Positions 8,839 through 17,494 of a DNA stretch of 64,000 nt are shown piece by piece. How positions within the stretch are numbered: the first letter of the stretch is position 1; each line of letters opens with the position of its first letter. A program made the position numbers and the translations under genes. A model generated the notes under the pieces. The model was given only the letters and a program-made list of their open reading frames with translations. It searched no databases and had not been told where the DNA came from. Origin of the DNA: Corynebacterium sp. HMSC036D02 (lineage in GTDB: Bacteria > Actinomycetota > Actinomycetes > Mycobacteriales > Mycobacteriaceae); the NCBI RefSeq assembly GCF_001836165.1, contig NZ_KV827662.1, positions 85,700 through 149,699 on the forward strand, given 5' to 3'.

Positions 8839-10383
8839 TCAGGCATAGGTTGCCTCCACTGACCAGCGCCCGCCTGCCCACACGAGGAGCCAGGCGCGCT
8901 GGCCTTTGTCGTTTTCCCCGACGACTTGCAGACGCGCGCAGCGCTGCGCCGCACCTGCTTCCCACCACTCAGAGTCCACGGGCCACGGGCCGGCCCAACC
9001 GGTCACCCGGTAGCGGTGGCGCCCCCACCCCAGGCCCGCTGGCTCCCCGGAGAGGAGGGCCTCGGCGGTGACGATGATGTCCTTCGAGGAGGAGTCGATA
9101 AGCCGAATCCGCGCGGCCGGGTGCGCCAGGCTCGCCGGGAGCGGCGCTGGGATGCGCCCCGGCCACGTGCCTTCCGGCTGCGGATCACGCTGCTCGCCAT
9201 AGGGGACGTACTCGATGCGCTCGGCCACCCCGCGCCCGGCCGCCGGGCGGGGCTGCAGCACGCGGTCCACCCCCAGCTGGGATTGCACGCGCGCGATGAC
9301 GCGCTTGGCCTGCTCGGCGGATTCGCCCGCACCCCACAGGAGCCCATCCCCCGGCGGGGCAACCTCCACTGGCTCCAACGCCAGCTTGACGATGCCCCCT
9401 CCCTCACCCGGCGCACTCCCCGCCCGCGCAGCACTCAGCCAGCCATCGAGCTGCCAGCGCACGCGGTCCGCCGTGGCGGCCTCGCTGAGCGCTTCCTGGG
9501 TACGCCAAATCCGCTCCAGGCGCTCGCCGCCCTCGAACTCCGCGGCAACGCGCAGCCGCAGGCACACCACGCCGGCCTCCTCGAGAGCGCCGTGTAGCCG
9601 CGCCGCGAGCTGGCGCGCGGCAAAAGCCGCAGCATCCACGCGTTCCAGAGGCTCCTCAAAACCCTGTTCCACACCCAAATCAGGGCGTGCAAGCTCCGGC
9701 GTCACGCGCCTATCCGGTGCGGCCGCGGCCACCGCGTGGCACCGCCGCCCGACCTCGCCGAAACGGGTGGTAACTTGGCGCAGCGGCAGGCTCGCTAGCT
9801 CCCCTAAAGTGCGCACGCCCAACTGCTCCAAGGCGTGCACCACGTCCGCCGCACACCCCAGCGCCACCTCCGCAGCCAATACTCCCACCGGCTGCTGAGC
9901 CAGAAATTCGCGCGATTGCCCCGCCGGAACTACCGCGCCCAGGTTGCGGTGCCGCGCGGCAATCAGCGCGGTAGCAATCTCATCGGCGACGCCGACGGTG
10001 GCGTCGAGGTGGGATCTGGCGGTGGCGTCGACAAGCATCTCCACCGCCTTTGCCTCACTGCCGTGGAAACGCCCGGCCGCGCCCGCATCCACGATGACCA
10101 GGCCCGGACGCAGCACCTCCACCGAGGAGGCCACCGCATCCAGCCCCGCGGCGATCTCCGCGAAGACCACCCCGTCCCGATCCGGGTTGGCCTCCTCCAC
10201 GCGCAACTCCGGCAGGAGGGCTTGGGCTTGGCGCACCCGCATCCCGCGACGCACCCCCGCCCGGCGCGCCGCCGCGTTGCACACCGCCACGCGGTGCTGG
10301 GCGGCGATAGCGCACGCTGCCCTGTCGGCGTCCTGCAGCGCCTGGATAGGCCAATCCGGGAACCACAGCGCCGCGACCCTCAC
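8839..10383 (-). CDS. imuB: Mutasome Y-family polymerase-like protein ImuB
   Basis: An inactive Y-family polymerase homologue that in mycobacteria links ImuA' and DnaE2 to the sliding clamp. The N-terminus VRVAALWFPDWPIQAL is characteristic of ImuB and lacks the catalytic acidic arrangement of active Y-family enzymes. The little-finger-like region (about residues 225-320) includes LGVEQGFEEPLERVDA. Length is 514 residues from the GTG at 10383. That start is supported by the GTGA overlap with the stop of imuA'. Together with dnaE2 it forms the expected translesion synthesis set, although the met operon separates them here. Confidence 0.88.
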   Translation of the reverse strand: MRVAALWFPDWPIQALQDADRAACAIAAQHRVAVCNAAARRAGVRRGMRVRQAQALLPELRVEEANPDRDGVVFAEIAAGLDAVASSVEVLRPGLVIVDAGAAGRFHGSEAKAVEMLVDATARSHLDATVGVADEIATALIAARHRNLGAVVPAGQSREFLAQQPVGVLAAEVALGCAADVVHALEQLGVRTLGELASLPLRQVTTRFGEVGRRCHAVAAAAPDRRVTPELARPDLGVEQGFEEPLERVDAAAFAARQLAARLHGALEEAGVVCLRLRVAAEFEGGERLERIWRTQEALSEAATADRVRWQLDGWLSAARAGSAPGEGGGIVKLALEPVEVAPPGDGLLWGAGESAEQAKRVIARVQSQLGVDRVLQPRPAAGRGVAERIEYVPYGEQRDPQPEGTWPGRIPAPLPASLAHPAARIRLIDSSSKDIIVTAEALLSGEPAGLGWGRHRYRVTGWAGPWPVDSEWWEAGAAQRCARLQVVGENDKGQRAWLLVWAGGRWSVEATYA

Positions 10384-11063
10384 ACGACCTCCAGGCGCGG
10401 GCGAGTGTCCGGCCGCTGCCCACACGTGAGCACTCCACGACGCGGGCGCATGCTTGCCGACGCCACCCGCACCCCTATATCAACTCCCCGAATCCGTCCG
10501 CTGCCCCGGCCCAAGCCATGCACAGCGACAACTTCCGCGCCTATCTCCACAGCTGTGCCCGACAGCCGGGTTCCCACGGTGAGCAGGGCTGCCTGCCCTG
10601 CCCGCACTTTCGCCAGCACGGGGCGCGCCCGGGTGGGGCTCAGCTCGCCTGTGCCTTTGTGCACGACGAGGTCCAGCCCCTCGCACAGCACGCCGGTCAC
10701 CGCCCAGGGTTCTACACCTGGATCGGGCACCGTGATAACCCGGGAGATATCACCACTCTCGGTCACTTGTGCGAGTGAGAGATCCGGCCAGCCCACTACC
10801 CCGACGTGTCCACCCGCCGCGCTAACATGGGAGACCAGCTCCACGACGAGCGCGGCACATTCCGCACAGGCGGTTGCCCGCTTGCGGGGAAGTCCACCGC
10901 CCGGGAGCAGCTCAGATAGCCCTTCGGGGACGCCGAGAAGCTCCACCTCCGGCTGCACCTGCGCAGCAACATCCGGGGTTTCCAGGCGTTGAATCTGGGC
11001 GCGCAGGACCGCAATTTGCTCGGCCTGCGATCCACCCACTACGCGAACACCTGTTTGATTCAT
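10380..11063 (-). CDS. imuA': Mutasome RecA-like protein ImuA'
   Basis: A 227-residue protein in the position of the mycobacterial ImuA', directly upstream of and overlapping imuB. It carries a degenerate RecA-like core (GVPEGLSELLPGGGLPRKRATACAEC at about residues 45-70, cited here as landmarks GGGLPRKRAT). It lacks a convincing Walker A motif. ATG 11063 (MNQTGVRVVGG) is preferred over an upstream frame extension to 11099, because a -10-like CATAAT lies seven bases before it. In mycobacteria ImuA' binds ImuB and is needed for damage-induced mutagenesis. Confidence 0.8.
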   Translation of the reverse strand: MNQTGVRVVGGSQAEQIAVLRAQIQRLETPDVAAQVQPEVELLGVPEGLSELLPGGGLPRKRATACAECAALVVELVSHVSAAGGHVGVVGWPDLSLAQVTESGDISRVITVPDPGVEPWAVTGVLCEGLDLVVHKGTGELSPTRARPVLAKVRAGQAALLTVGTRLSGTAVEIGAEVVAVHGLGRGSGRIRGVDIGVRVASASMRPRRGVLTCGQRPDTRPRLEVV

Positions 11064-11070
11064 GGTTCCT

Positions 11071-11099
11071 ATTATGAACCTCTCTCCGGACGCGCGCAA
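11071..11099 (-). promoter_or_regulatory. Candidate imuA'B promoter, leaderless, no SOS box
   Basis: Minus strand: -35 TTGCGC (11099-11094), a 17-base spacer and -10 CATAAT (11076-11071). The imuA' ATG is seven bases further, which would give a leaderless transcript. A palindrome GGTTC-N7-GAACC (11064-11080) overlaps the -10. Its half-sites face the wrong way for the LexA pattern, so it is not read as an SOS box. Confidence 0.5.
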
Positions 11100-11122
11100 T
11101 TGCGCTGGTAGCGTTAGGCGCC

Positions 11123-11533
11123 ATGAATCCCCTCCACGCGCACACCACCCCGATCCCCACTCCGCCGTGGGTACGCCTCGGCGCCTCGCTGCTGGCTGGT
11201 GCCGCCGTGGCGGTGGGTGCCAGCCGCATCCACTTCGGCCTCGCGCTAGGGCTCAGCCTGCTCTTCCTCCTCGCGGCCTGCGCGCTCGTGTTCCTGCACC
11301 CCTACCGCGCGGACCTGCGCGATTATGCCCAGCACCACAACGTCACCATGCTGCCCAATGCGGCGCAGCTTATTCCCCTCATTGTGCTGTGGTTGATGGT
11401 CATGTTCTCCCCGCTCCTCGCACTACCTGCCTGGGGCAGCGCTCTGGTGTGGGTGCTCGTTGCGGGCGCGGCCTTCCTGCTCTTTCCCCACGTCGACGGC
11501 TCCCGCAAGCTCGCCTACGCACCCCCTGTCTAG
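11123..11533 (+). CDS. Small integral membrane protein, unknown function
   Basis: A 136-residue protein with about four hydrophobic segments: ASLLAGAAVAVGA, FGLALGLSLLFLLAACALVFL, LIPLIVLWLMVMFSPLLAL and ALVWVLVAGAAFLLF. The N-terminal 16 residues are proline-rich and polar. I do not recognise the family beyond its being a typical actinobacterial four-helix membrane protein. It is divergent from imuA' with about 60 bases between them. Confidence 0.65.
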   Translation: MNPLHAHTTPIPTPPWVRLGASLLAGAAVAVGASRIHFGLALGLSLLFLLAACALVFLHPYRADLRDYAQHHNVTMLPNAAQLIPLIVLWLMVMFSPLLALPAWGSALVWVLVAGAAFLLFPHVDGSRKLAYAPPV

Positions 11534-11629
11534 GCTCAGCCCGTCTCCCCCAACGCCCGGGGCGTGCGGGCCGAGCTGTCTGGGTCGGTCCGCCTAGACC
11601 TTTCCCCAAGCCTGGTGTGTGCGGGCCAC

Positions 11630-12289
11630 CTAAGCCAGGTCGCGCGAGGTGGCCCAGCGCGTGAGCTGATGGCGGTTGGACTGCTGGGTCTTGCGCAAAA
11701 TATTGGAGGCGTGTGTTTCTACCGTCTTCACCGAAATGAACAGCTGCTTGCCAATCTCGCGGTACGTATAGCCGCGCGCGAGCAACCGCAAGACCTCCAG
11801 CTCGCGCCTCGTGAGCGCATCCACCGCCGGGTCCTGTCCCTCCTCCGGCTCCGGCGCGGGCGAGCCGGAGGCAAAAGCATCAAGGACAAAGCCCGCCAGG
11901 CGCGGCGAGAAATACGCATCCCCGCTGTTGACCTGCAGGATCGCGCGCGCCAAATCCGGGCCGGAAATATTCTTCGTCACATACCCGCGCGCGCCCGCCC
12001 GAATCAGCGCAATCACGTCCTCCGCCGCATCCGACACGCTCAGCGCCAAAAACACCGGCCGCGCCGGCTGATTAGCCGTCGCGTTAATAACGGCGAGGCC
12101 GCCGCCATCGGGCATGTGGACGTCGAGAAGCACCACGTCCGGCGAGGTACGCGCAATGCCCTCCAGCGCCTCCGCAACGGTGCCGGCGTCGCCCACAATC
12201 TCAATCTCCGAGGACGCCGCCAGCTCCGCGCGCACGCCCGCACGGAAGACGGAGTGATCATCAACCAAAAAGACCTTCACCATGCTCAT
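11630..12289 (-). CDS. esrR: NarL/LuxR-family response regulator, EsrR-like
   Basis: A 219-residue response regulator. The receiver domain has the acidic pair VDDH, the phosphoacceptor Asp in VVLLDVHMPDGGG (about residue 54) and the conserved Lys in YVTKN. An acidic linker precedes a LuxR-type HTH (LTRRELEVLRLLARGYTYREIG and VKTVETHASNILRK). It follows esrS with an ATGA overlap. The symbol rests on context: kinase with PspC domain, divergent PspC/LiaF-type gene and nearby guaA, as in the C. glutamicum envelope-stress system EsrISR. Confidence 0.85.
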   Translation of the reverse strand: MSMVKVFLVDDHSVFRAGVRAELAASSEIEIVGDAGTVAEALEGIARTSPDVVLLDVHMPDGGGLAVINATANQPARPVFLALSVSDAAEDVIALIRAGARGYVTKNISGPDLARAILQVNSGDAYFSPRLAGFVLDAFASGSPAPEPEEGQDPAVDALTRRELEVLRLLARGYTYREIGKQLFISVKTVETHASNILRKTQQSNRHQLTRWATSRDLA

Positions 12290-13443
12290 AACGCTACCGC
12301 GAGCTCCACCTCGGTGCCCTCCCCCGGGGTCGAGGAAATCCGCACGCGCCCACCAGATCCCTCTACGCGCGCGCGAATACTGTCACGAATCCCATGCCTA
12401 TCAGCAGGAATATTCTCCACGTCGAAACCCACCCCGCGATCACGCACAAAGATACTCAGCTCGCCCGCCAACAACTCCGCGTAGACATCCACCACGTCCA
12501 CGCCTGCGTGCTTGCCGGCATTGACCATCGCCTCACGCGCGGCCTGGATAAGCAGCTTCGCGGACTCCGTCAGCTCTGTGTCCTCACCCACCGTCACCGC
12601 GGACACCCGTATGTCAAAGAGATCTTCCACTTCCCCGCACGCCGCTTCGAGAGCACCAAAACAGGTAGTGGGGGCGGCGGAGGGGGCGTCGAAAAGCCAG
12701 GCGCGCAGCTCGCGTTCTTGGGCGCGCGCCAAACGCGTCACCTCACGCGAATCCCCCGCCCGCTTCTGAATCAGCGCCAGCGTCTGCAGCACCGAATCGT
12801 GCAGGCGGGCGGCAATCTCGGCGCGCTCCTCTGAAACCGCCTTGGCCGCCTGCTCCTGCGATAGCGAACGCCAGAGCTTCAACACCAGCGGCACCACCAG
12901 CGCACCGAAGCCCACCAGCGTCAGCGCCGTGGCCAGGATCGCCGAACCCGATCCGCTCTCCCACGTCACCGCCGCCACCACAACGCCACCGATGACCAAG
13001 ACGGCACCGGCCGCCACAGCAACCAGGCCCACCGGCGTGTTCAGCCCGCGGTCATACGCCAACCACGCCAGCACCGCGCCGATGGCCACCACTGCCAACG
13101 GCACCGCCACGCTTAGCGACGCCCCCGAAACCCCCAACACCCCCACCGCACTACCCGCCAGCGCCAGGAACACCAGCACGAGGGAAAGGGGGCTGCGGCG
13201 GGTGGAGGGGGCGTCGTCAAGCGCGGGCGTGAAGATCCACAGCCCCGCATAGGCCATCGCCCCCACCCCACCCAGCAGAGTCAACGCGGTCAAAGCGATG
13301 CGCACGGAGAGCGCCGAAACCCCAAGATTCTGCGCCAGCCCCGCCGCCACGCCGGCGACCACGCGGCCAGATTGGGGGCGCGACATCACGGGATAAGGCG
13401 CCGCGTTTTCTGCAGGCACATAGGGCGAAGTCATACTAGACAT
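12286..13443 (-). CDS. esrS: PspC-domain sensor histidine kinase, EsrS-like
   Basis: Envelope-stress sensor kinase of about 385 residues. The N-terminal PspC domain (SGRVVAGVAAGLAQNLGVS) is followed by several transmembrane segments. A HisKA_3 dimerisation region follows with the phosphoacceptor His in ERAEIAARLHDSVLQTL, then an HATPase (AAREAMVNAGKHAG, DRGVGFD). ATG 13443 or 13434 is favoured; the frame stays open to 13566 but would cross the divergent promoter region. It shares an operon with esrR. In C. glutamicum the system responds to cell-wall antibiotics. Confidence 0.85.
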   Translation of the reverse strand: MSSMTSPYVPAENAAPYPVMSRPQSGRVVAGVAAGLAQNLGVSALSVRIALTALTLLGGVGAMAYAGLWIFTPALDDAPSTRRSPLSLVLVFLALAGSAVGVLGVSGASLSVAVPLAVVAIGAVLAWLAYDRGLNTPVGLVAVAAGAVLVIGGVVVAAVTWESGSGSAILATALTLVGFGALVVPLVLKLWRSLSQEQAAKAVSEERAEIAARLHDSVLQTLALIQKRAGDSREVTRLARAQERELRAWLFDAPSAAPTTCFGALEAACGEVEDLFDIRVSAVTVGEDTELTESAKLLIQAAREAMVNAGKHAGVDVVDVYAELLAGELSIFVRDRGVGFDVENIPADRHGIRDSIRARVEGSGGRVRISSTPGEGTEVELAVAL

Positions 13444-13480
13444 AGTCCCACGCACCACCCCTCGGGCACATCGGGGACAA

Positions 13481-13502
13481 CCCTGAGGTCGAAAAATCAG
13501 GG
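13481..13502. promoter_or_regulatory. Inverted repeat in the esrS/esrI divergent region
   Basis: CCCTGA-N10-TCAGGG lies in the roughly 100-base space between the divergent esrSR and esrI starts. Its spacing (one helical turn per half-site plus) suits a dimeric NarL-type regulator. It is a candidate EsrR operator; binding is inferred from position and symmetry only. Confidence 0.45.
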
Positions 13503-13547
13503 CGATTACCGATACCGCCGCGAGGCCCCACGCGGCACCATAAAAGC

Positions 13548-14603
13548 ATGACGAAGAACAGCACACTCAACCAGATGTGGACGACCCGCCCCGTCCGCCT
13601 TCCCAAGAAACAGGGCGGTGACGCGCACATCGCTGGTGTCTGCGAAGGCATCGCGGTGCGCTACCAGCTTGATCCCACGATTGTGCGCGTGGCCTTCGTG
13701 GTCGCCGCGTTGGCTTTCGGCGGTGGCATCGCCGCCTACCTCGCCGCGTGGGCGCTCATGCCGCGCTTCGGCTCACCCTACTGCCCGCTCGATGCGGCCT
13801 TGGGCAAGGATGGCGTCAAGGAGGAACAAGAGCTCGGCTGGGTGCTGATTATCGGCGTCCTTCTGACGTTTGGCTCCGGCCCGCTGTTCTTGAGCGGACA
13901 ATTCCTCGCCGGCCTTCCGCCCGCTGCACTGACCTTCGGCCTGTTAGCGCTGGCGTGGTACGCCCTTCACCAACGCGAGCCGCTACCACCCAGCGGGCTA
14001 CTAGCTGCCGAGCAGCCGGTGCGCGAGGAACCTGTCAACCTCAACCCTTATACCCCGGCAGACGGCCACCCCTTCCCGCCAGGGCGCACGCCCCCGCCGT
14101 CCTGGGATCCGCTCGGTGTGGTGCCCGATGCCTGGGACCTGCCGGAGCCGGGCCCGCGGGAAGAACCGACAAAGAAGCGCGGTTCGCAGTGGGTCGAGGG
14201 CGCAATTGCGCTCGGTGCTGTGGGGGCCGCCCTGACGATCGCCTTCCTTGGAGTCACCTTCGTCTCCGAGGCCGACGACGAATCCGGTTTCAGCTTCCGC
14301 TTCAACGCCGGTGAGCAAGACATCGCGCCCACTCATGAAGATGAGCTCGAGGAATACTACGACCTGGACATCGGCGAATCGACGGTAGACTTCAGCCAAC
14401 TCCACGACCTGAAAGACGAGCACGACGTCACCGTCGACGCAGGCATCGGCGCCGTCGAGGTCATCCTCCCGAAGGACATCCCCGTCGCGCTGACCTGTGA
14501 TGACGGCCTGGGTGAGAGTAACTGCACCGAGCGCCGAGACCCTGACGCGCTGCTGAACATTCACATCGACGCAGGCATCGGCGAGGTCACCGTCACCGGC
14601 TAG
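13548..14603 (+). CDS. esrI: PspC/LiaF-like membrane protein, EsrI-like inhibitor
   Basis: A 351-residue membrane protein. The N-terminal PspC domain (DAHIAGVCEGIAVRYQLDP and three to four hydrophobic segments) is followed by a long Pro/Glu-rich cytoplasmic or linker region (about residues 140-215). One more transmembrane helix (IALGAVGAALTIAFLGVTFV) precedes an extracytoplasmic domain with paired repeats VTVDAGIGAVEVILP and IHIDAGIGEVTVTG, like LiaF C-terminal domains. In C. glutamicum the equivalent gene, esrI, represses the EsrSR response. It is divergent from esrSR and 11 bases upstream of the aldolase gene. Confidence 0.82.
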   Translation: MTKNSTLNQMWTTRPVRLPKKQGGDAHIAGVCEGIAVRYQLDPTIVRVAFVVAALAFGGGIAAYLAAWALMPRFGSPYCPLDAALGKDGVKEEQELGWVLIIGVLLTFGSGPLFLSGQFLAGLPPAALTFGLLALAWYALHQREPLPPSGLLAAEQPVREEPVNLNPYTPADGHPFPPGRTPPPSWDPLGVVPDAWDLPEPGPREEPTKKRGSQWVEGAIALGAVGAALTIAFLGVTFVSEADDESGFSFRFNAGEQDIAPTHEDELEEYYDLDIGESTVDFSQLHDLKDEHDVTVDAGIGAVEVILPKDIPVALTCDDGLGESNCTERRDPDALLNIHIDAGIGEVTVTG

Positions 14604-14614
14604 ACTTACCCACC

Positions 14615-15733
14615 ATGATTCACTTCGGCAACGACTACCACCGCTCAGCCCACCCCCGCGTCCTCGAAGCCATTGCGGAGGCGAGTGGGGCTTATGCCGG
14701 TTATGGCGCCGACGAGCTCTGTGCCACGGCTGCTGAGCGCATCCGCACTGCCTGCCAAGCGCCGAACGCCGAGGTGCATTTCATGGTCGGTGGCACGCAA
14801 GCCAACGCCACCATCATCGCGCACCAACTGCGCCCCTGGGAGGGTGTTATCGCGGCGGATAGCGGGCACATCGCCACCCATGAGACGGGAGCTATCGAGC
14901 ACACCGGGCACAAGGTCATCACGCTGCCAAACCAGCTGGGAAAGATCACCGCCGCGCAGGTTCGCGCGTGCATGGACGAGTACCGCGCCTCCGGGGTGGA
15001 GGAGCACATGCCGGAGCCCGCACTGGTCTACATCACGCAGCCCACCGAGTTCGGCACCGCCTACTCCCGCGCCGAACTCGTGGCCCTGCGCGAGGTCTGC
15101 GACGAGTACGAGTTGGGTCTGTTTGTCGACGGCGCCCGCCTCGGCTACGGCCTGTCCGCCTCGGATATCACGCTGCCGGACCTGGCCGCGCTTGTCGACG
15201 TCTTCACCATCGGCGGCACCAAATGCGGCGCCCTCTTCGGCGAAGCCATCGTCTTCCCCGCGGGTGCGCCGCGCTTTCGCAATGCGATGAAGCAAAACGG
15301 CGGCCTGCTGGCCAAGGGTTGGTTGCTCGGCGCGCAATTCGCTGCCCTCTTCAGCGCCCCTCGTGGATCCGCCGATACGCTCCCCGGAACCAACGCTTCC
15401 TACGCAAACGCTAGCGCAACTACCCCAGACATTGAGGTCACCGGCACAGCTGCAACGACCCTCTACGAGCAGATCTGCGCCCGCGCCAATGCTCAAGCAC
15501 AGCGCATAGCCGAGGCATTCCGCGCCGCAGGCATCGACATGCTCTTCGACTCCCCCACCAACCAGCAATTCGCTCTGCTGACACGCGAGCAAGAAGAAAA
15601 GCTCTCGCAGGACTTCGTGTGCCAGTTCTTCGAAGAACACGAAGGCCTACGCGTGGTGCGTTTTTGTACGGCGTGGTCGACGGAAGAAGGGGACGTCGAT
15701 AAGCTCTGCGCTGCAATTTCGGCGCTCAAGTAG
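14615..15733 (+). CDS. Low-specificity threonine aldolase / beta-eliminating lyase family
   Basis: A PLP-dependent fold-type I enzyme of 372 residues. Landmarks are the N-terminal FGNDYHRSAHPRVLEAI, the substrate-side FMVGGTQANATII, the cofactor Asp region LFVDGARLGYGL and the Schiff-base Lys in TIGGTKCGALFGEA (about residue 206). Such enzymes cleave L-threonine or allo-threonine to glycine and acetaldehyde. It begins 11 bases after esrI, so co-transcription is likely. Which stereoisomer is used cannot be told from sequence. Confidence 0.88.
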   Translation: MIHFGNDYHRSAHPRVLEAIAEASGAYAGYGADELCATAAERIRTACQAPNAEVHFMVGGTQANATIIAHQLRPWEGVIAADSGHIATHETGAIEHTGHKVITLPNQLGKITAAQVRACMDEYRASGVEEHMPEPALVYITQPTEFGTAYSRAELVALREVCDEYELGLFVDGARLGYGLSASDITLPDLAALVDVFTIGGTKCGALFGEAIVFPAGAPRFRNAMKQNGGLLAKGWLLGAQFAALFSAPRGSADTLPGTNASYANASATTPDIEVTGTAATTLYEQICARANAQAQRIAEAFRAAGIDMLFDSPTNQQFALLTREQEEKLSQDFVCQFFEEHEGLRVVRFCTAWSTEEGDVDKLCAAISALK

Positions 15734-15766
15734 CGAGGTTCCCCAACCTGGTTTAGGCTGTGAGCT

Positions 15767-16978
15767 ATGCAACTGGGGGGTTACATTCAAGCACTAGCGC
15801 GCGGGCTCGACGTGGTCGAGCAATGCGCCGGTGTCACGCGCGCGCAGCTGGTTGAGATGGGTGCGCGGCCGGATTTCGCGGAGAAGCTCCTAGGACTGCA
15901 CGCGGTGTATTTCGGGGACACGATGTTCCGCTCCCGGCAGCGCAAGGCCCGCCGCACGGGCCACGATGTGTTCACGCTCCTCGAGATTGAGCGCTATTGT
16001 TCCAAGCTCAAGGCCTGCAAGGCGTGGGAGCTGCGCCAGCTGTTGGCCGCTACCCCGCGGGAGAAAATCCCCATGGTGGCGAAGGCCAAGCTCAAAGAGT
16101 GGCACCCGCCCAAGGACCCCGCCCCGGGCGTGCGGGTGACGCGGCGCGCAGGCCGCAACCACACGCTGAGTATTACGGATTCCTCGCTCAACATCTCGAA
16201 GCTGCTGGCCGTACTGAAGACCACCGACAAGGACTTGCTCACCGCGGCGCATACCGTGTTCCGCGGCGGGGGCGGCTCGGGCCAAAAGCTGCAGTCCAAC
16301 GTCATCGTGCGCTTGGATGAGCTCGACCGCATCGTCGACGGTGATGGTGAGGAGATCGAACTGCAGCTGACCAATGGGGCGACGATGACGGGTGCGGAGT
16401 TCGTACGCGAAAAGCTTGCCGACGTCGGCCTCATCACCCTCGTCCACCCCCACCACGGCCCCGTGAATCTGTACATGGCGAGCCGTTTCGCTAACACCAA
16501 GCAGCGCCTCGCGCTGTCTGCAGAGCACCCGACGTGCGCCTGGCCCGGGTGCAACGCGCCTGCCGACGACTCCCAGATCCACCACCTCACCCGCTTCCAA
16601 GATGGCGGGCCGACGAACATGGCCAATATGGTGCCGCTGTGTGCGTATCACAACGCGGTCAATGACGATGATCCGGAAAAGCCCACCGGCCGAGGACATC
16701 TCGACCGCATCAATGGCCGCGTGCACTACCTGCCGCCGTGGGCCGGCCCGCCGATTCCCATCGAAAGCCCGGCCCACCCGCCGCGCTCCGCTCCGGCCCC
16801 TGCAACTCCTGCGGCCCCGGGGTCCGCCCTGAGTTCTGGGACGCGTACAGCTGCTCGGCCATCCACGGAACCGCCGACATCCGGCCCTCCCGACTCACGT
16901 TCCGGCCCCGACCCCGGTGCGCCGACGCGTCATGACGGCAAACCTCCGGCCCTGCCACCAAATTCAACTAGCCCGTGA
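15767..16978 (+). CDS. HNH endonuclease domain protein (13E12/DUF222-like)
   Basis: A 403-residue protein. The N-terminal 250 residues are mostly helical and basic. An HNH domain follows (about residues 260-305), with zinc-type cysteines in CAWPGC, the motif DDSQIHHLTRFQDGGPTNM and the final NMVPLCAYHN. The C-terminal 75 residues are proline-rich and probably disordered. Such genes are abundant and multicopy in corynebacteria and related genera. Their nuclease activity and role (often linked to mobile DNA) are mostly untested. It is a single gene with two hairpins after the stop. Confidence 0.8.
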   Translation: MQLGGYIQALARGLDVVEQCAGVTRAQLVEMGARPDFAEKLLGLHAVYFGDTMFRSRQRKARRTGHDVFTLLEIERYCSKLKACKAWELRQLLAATPREKIPMVAKAKLKEWHPPKDPAPGVRVTRRAGRNHTLSITDSSLNISKLLAVLKTTDKDLLTAAHTVFRGGGGSGQKLQSNVIVRLDELDRIVDGDGEEIELQLTNGATMTGAEFVREKLADVGLITLVHPHHGPVNLYMASRFANTKQRLALSAEHPTCAWPGCNAPADDSQIHHLTRFQDGGPTNMANMVPLCAYHNAVNDDDPEKPTGRGHLDRINGRVHYLPPWAGPPIPIESPAHPPRSAPAPATPAAPGSALSSGTRTAARPSTEPPTSGPPDSRSGPDPGAPTRHDGKPPALPPNSTSP

Positions 16979-17494
16979 ATCTTCGCCCTGCATCCAGGGC
17001 AGAAACATCGACCGAGACCTTTCGGTCGTCGGGGCACCGGTTCAGCCAAGGCGCCAGTTGCTGGTCACCGGTTCAATAGAGCAACGGAGACGTAGGCAGC
17101 AGCCGCACGCGACTAGCCCCTTCAACAAGCCACTCTAACCAGCCGCTCGCTGAGATTTTTCGCTCGGCGTGCGGCTACTCGCGCGCGCGTTATAAAGGCA
17201 TGCGGGAACTCGCCACCAATTCGCTGAGCTGAACAGCATCAAGGCTCCAAATAGCACAGCTCGGGCGGAGCTCGCGGCCGCAAAGACGGTGACGACGTCA
17301 AAGCGATCAGCCACGCAAGCTTGGTGCAACGAGGCCGAAAACGCAGGAGCGCGGCCGCGCCCTGTTATTTCAAGGCTCGGCCGCGCTACGCAGCGTCGGG
17401 GAGTTTGCTTCGCTGCACGCTCTCTAGCACTGCGCTATCTCACTGAGATACTCCACAGCACTGATGCAGTGCGCGTCCCAGTGCCTTTCGGTGC
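16979..17494. other. Gene-free intergenic region rich in hairpins
   Basis: This 516-base stretch lies between the HNH gene and the end of guaA, and I see no convincing gene in it. Two tight hairpins follow the HNH stop: GCCCTG-CATC-CAGGGC (16985-17000) and CGACCGA-N6-TCGGTCG (17009-17028). A 9-bp inverted repeat GCGCGGCCG/CGGCCGCGC spans 17349-17386. GCACTG-ATG-CAGTGC (17458-17472) sits just beyond the guaA stop. They may act as terminators for the two converging genes, though none has a clear T-run. The rest shows no recognisable signal. Confidence 0.5.

Noticed and set aside
11064..11080. GGTTC-N7-GAACC palindrome upstream of imuA' considered as a LexA box
   Set aside because: LexA sites here have GAAC-N4-GTTC-type halves; this dyad has the opposite half-site order and wrong spacing.
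17135..17329. Small open frame in the guaA-HNH gap
   Set aside because: No ribosome site, no conserved motif, and the region is dominated by hairpins.
16979..17494. Possible tRNA or phage attachment remnant
   Set aside because: GGTTCA-like strings occur, but no cloverleaf, acceptor stem or integrase gene could be found.
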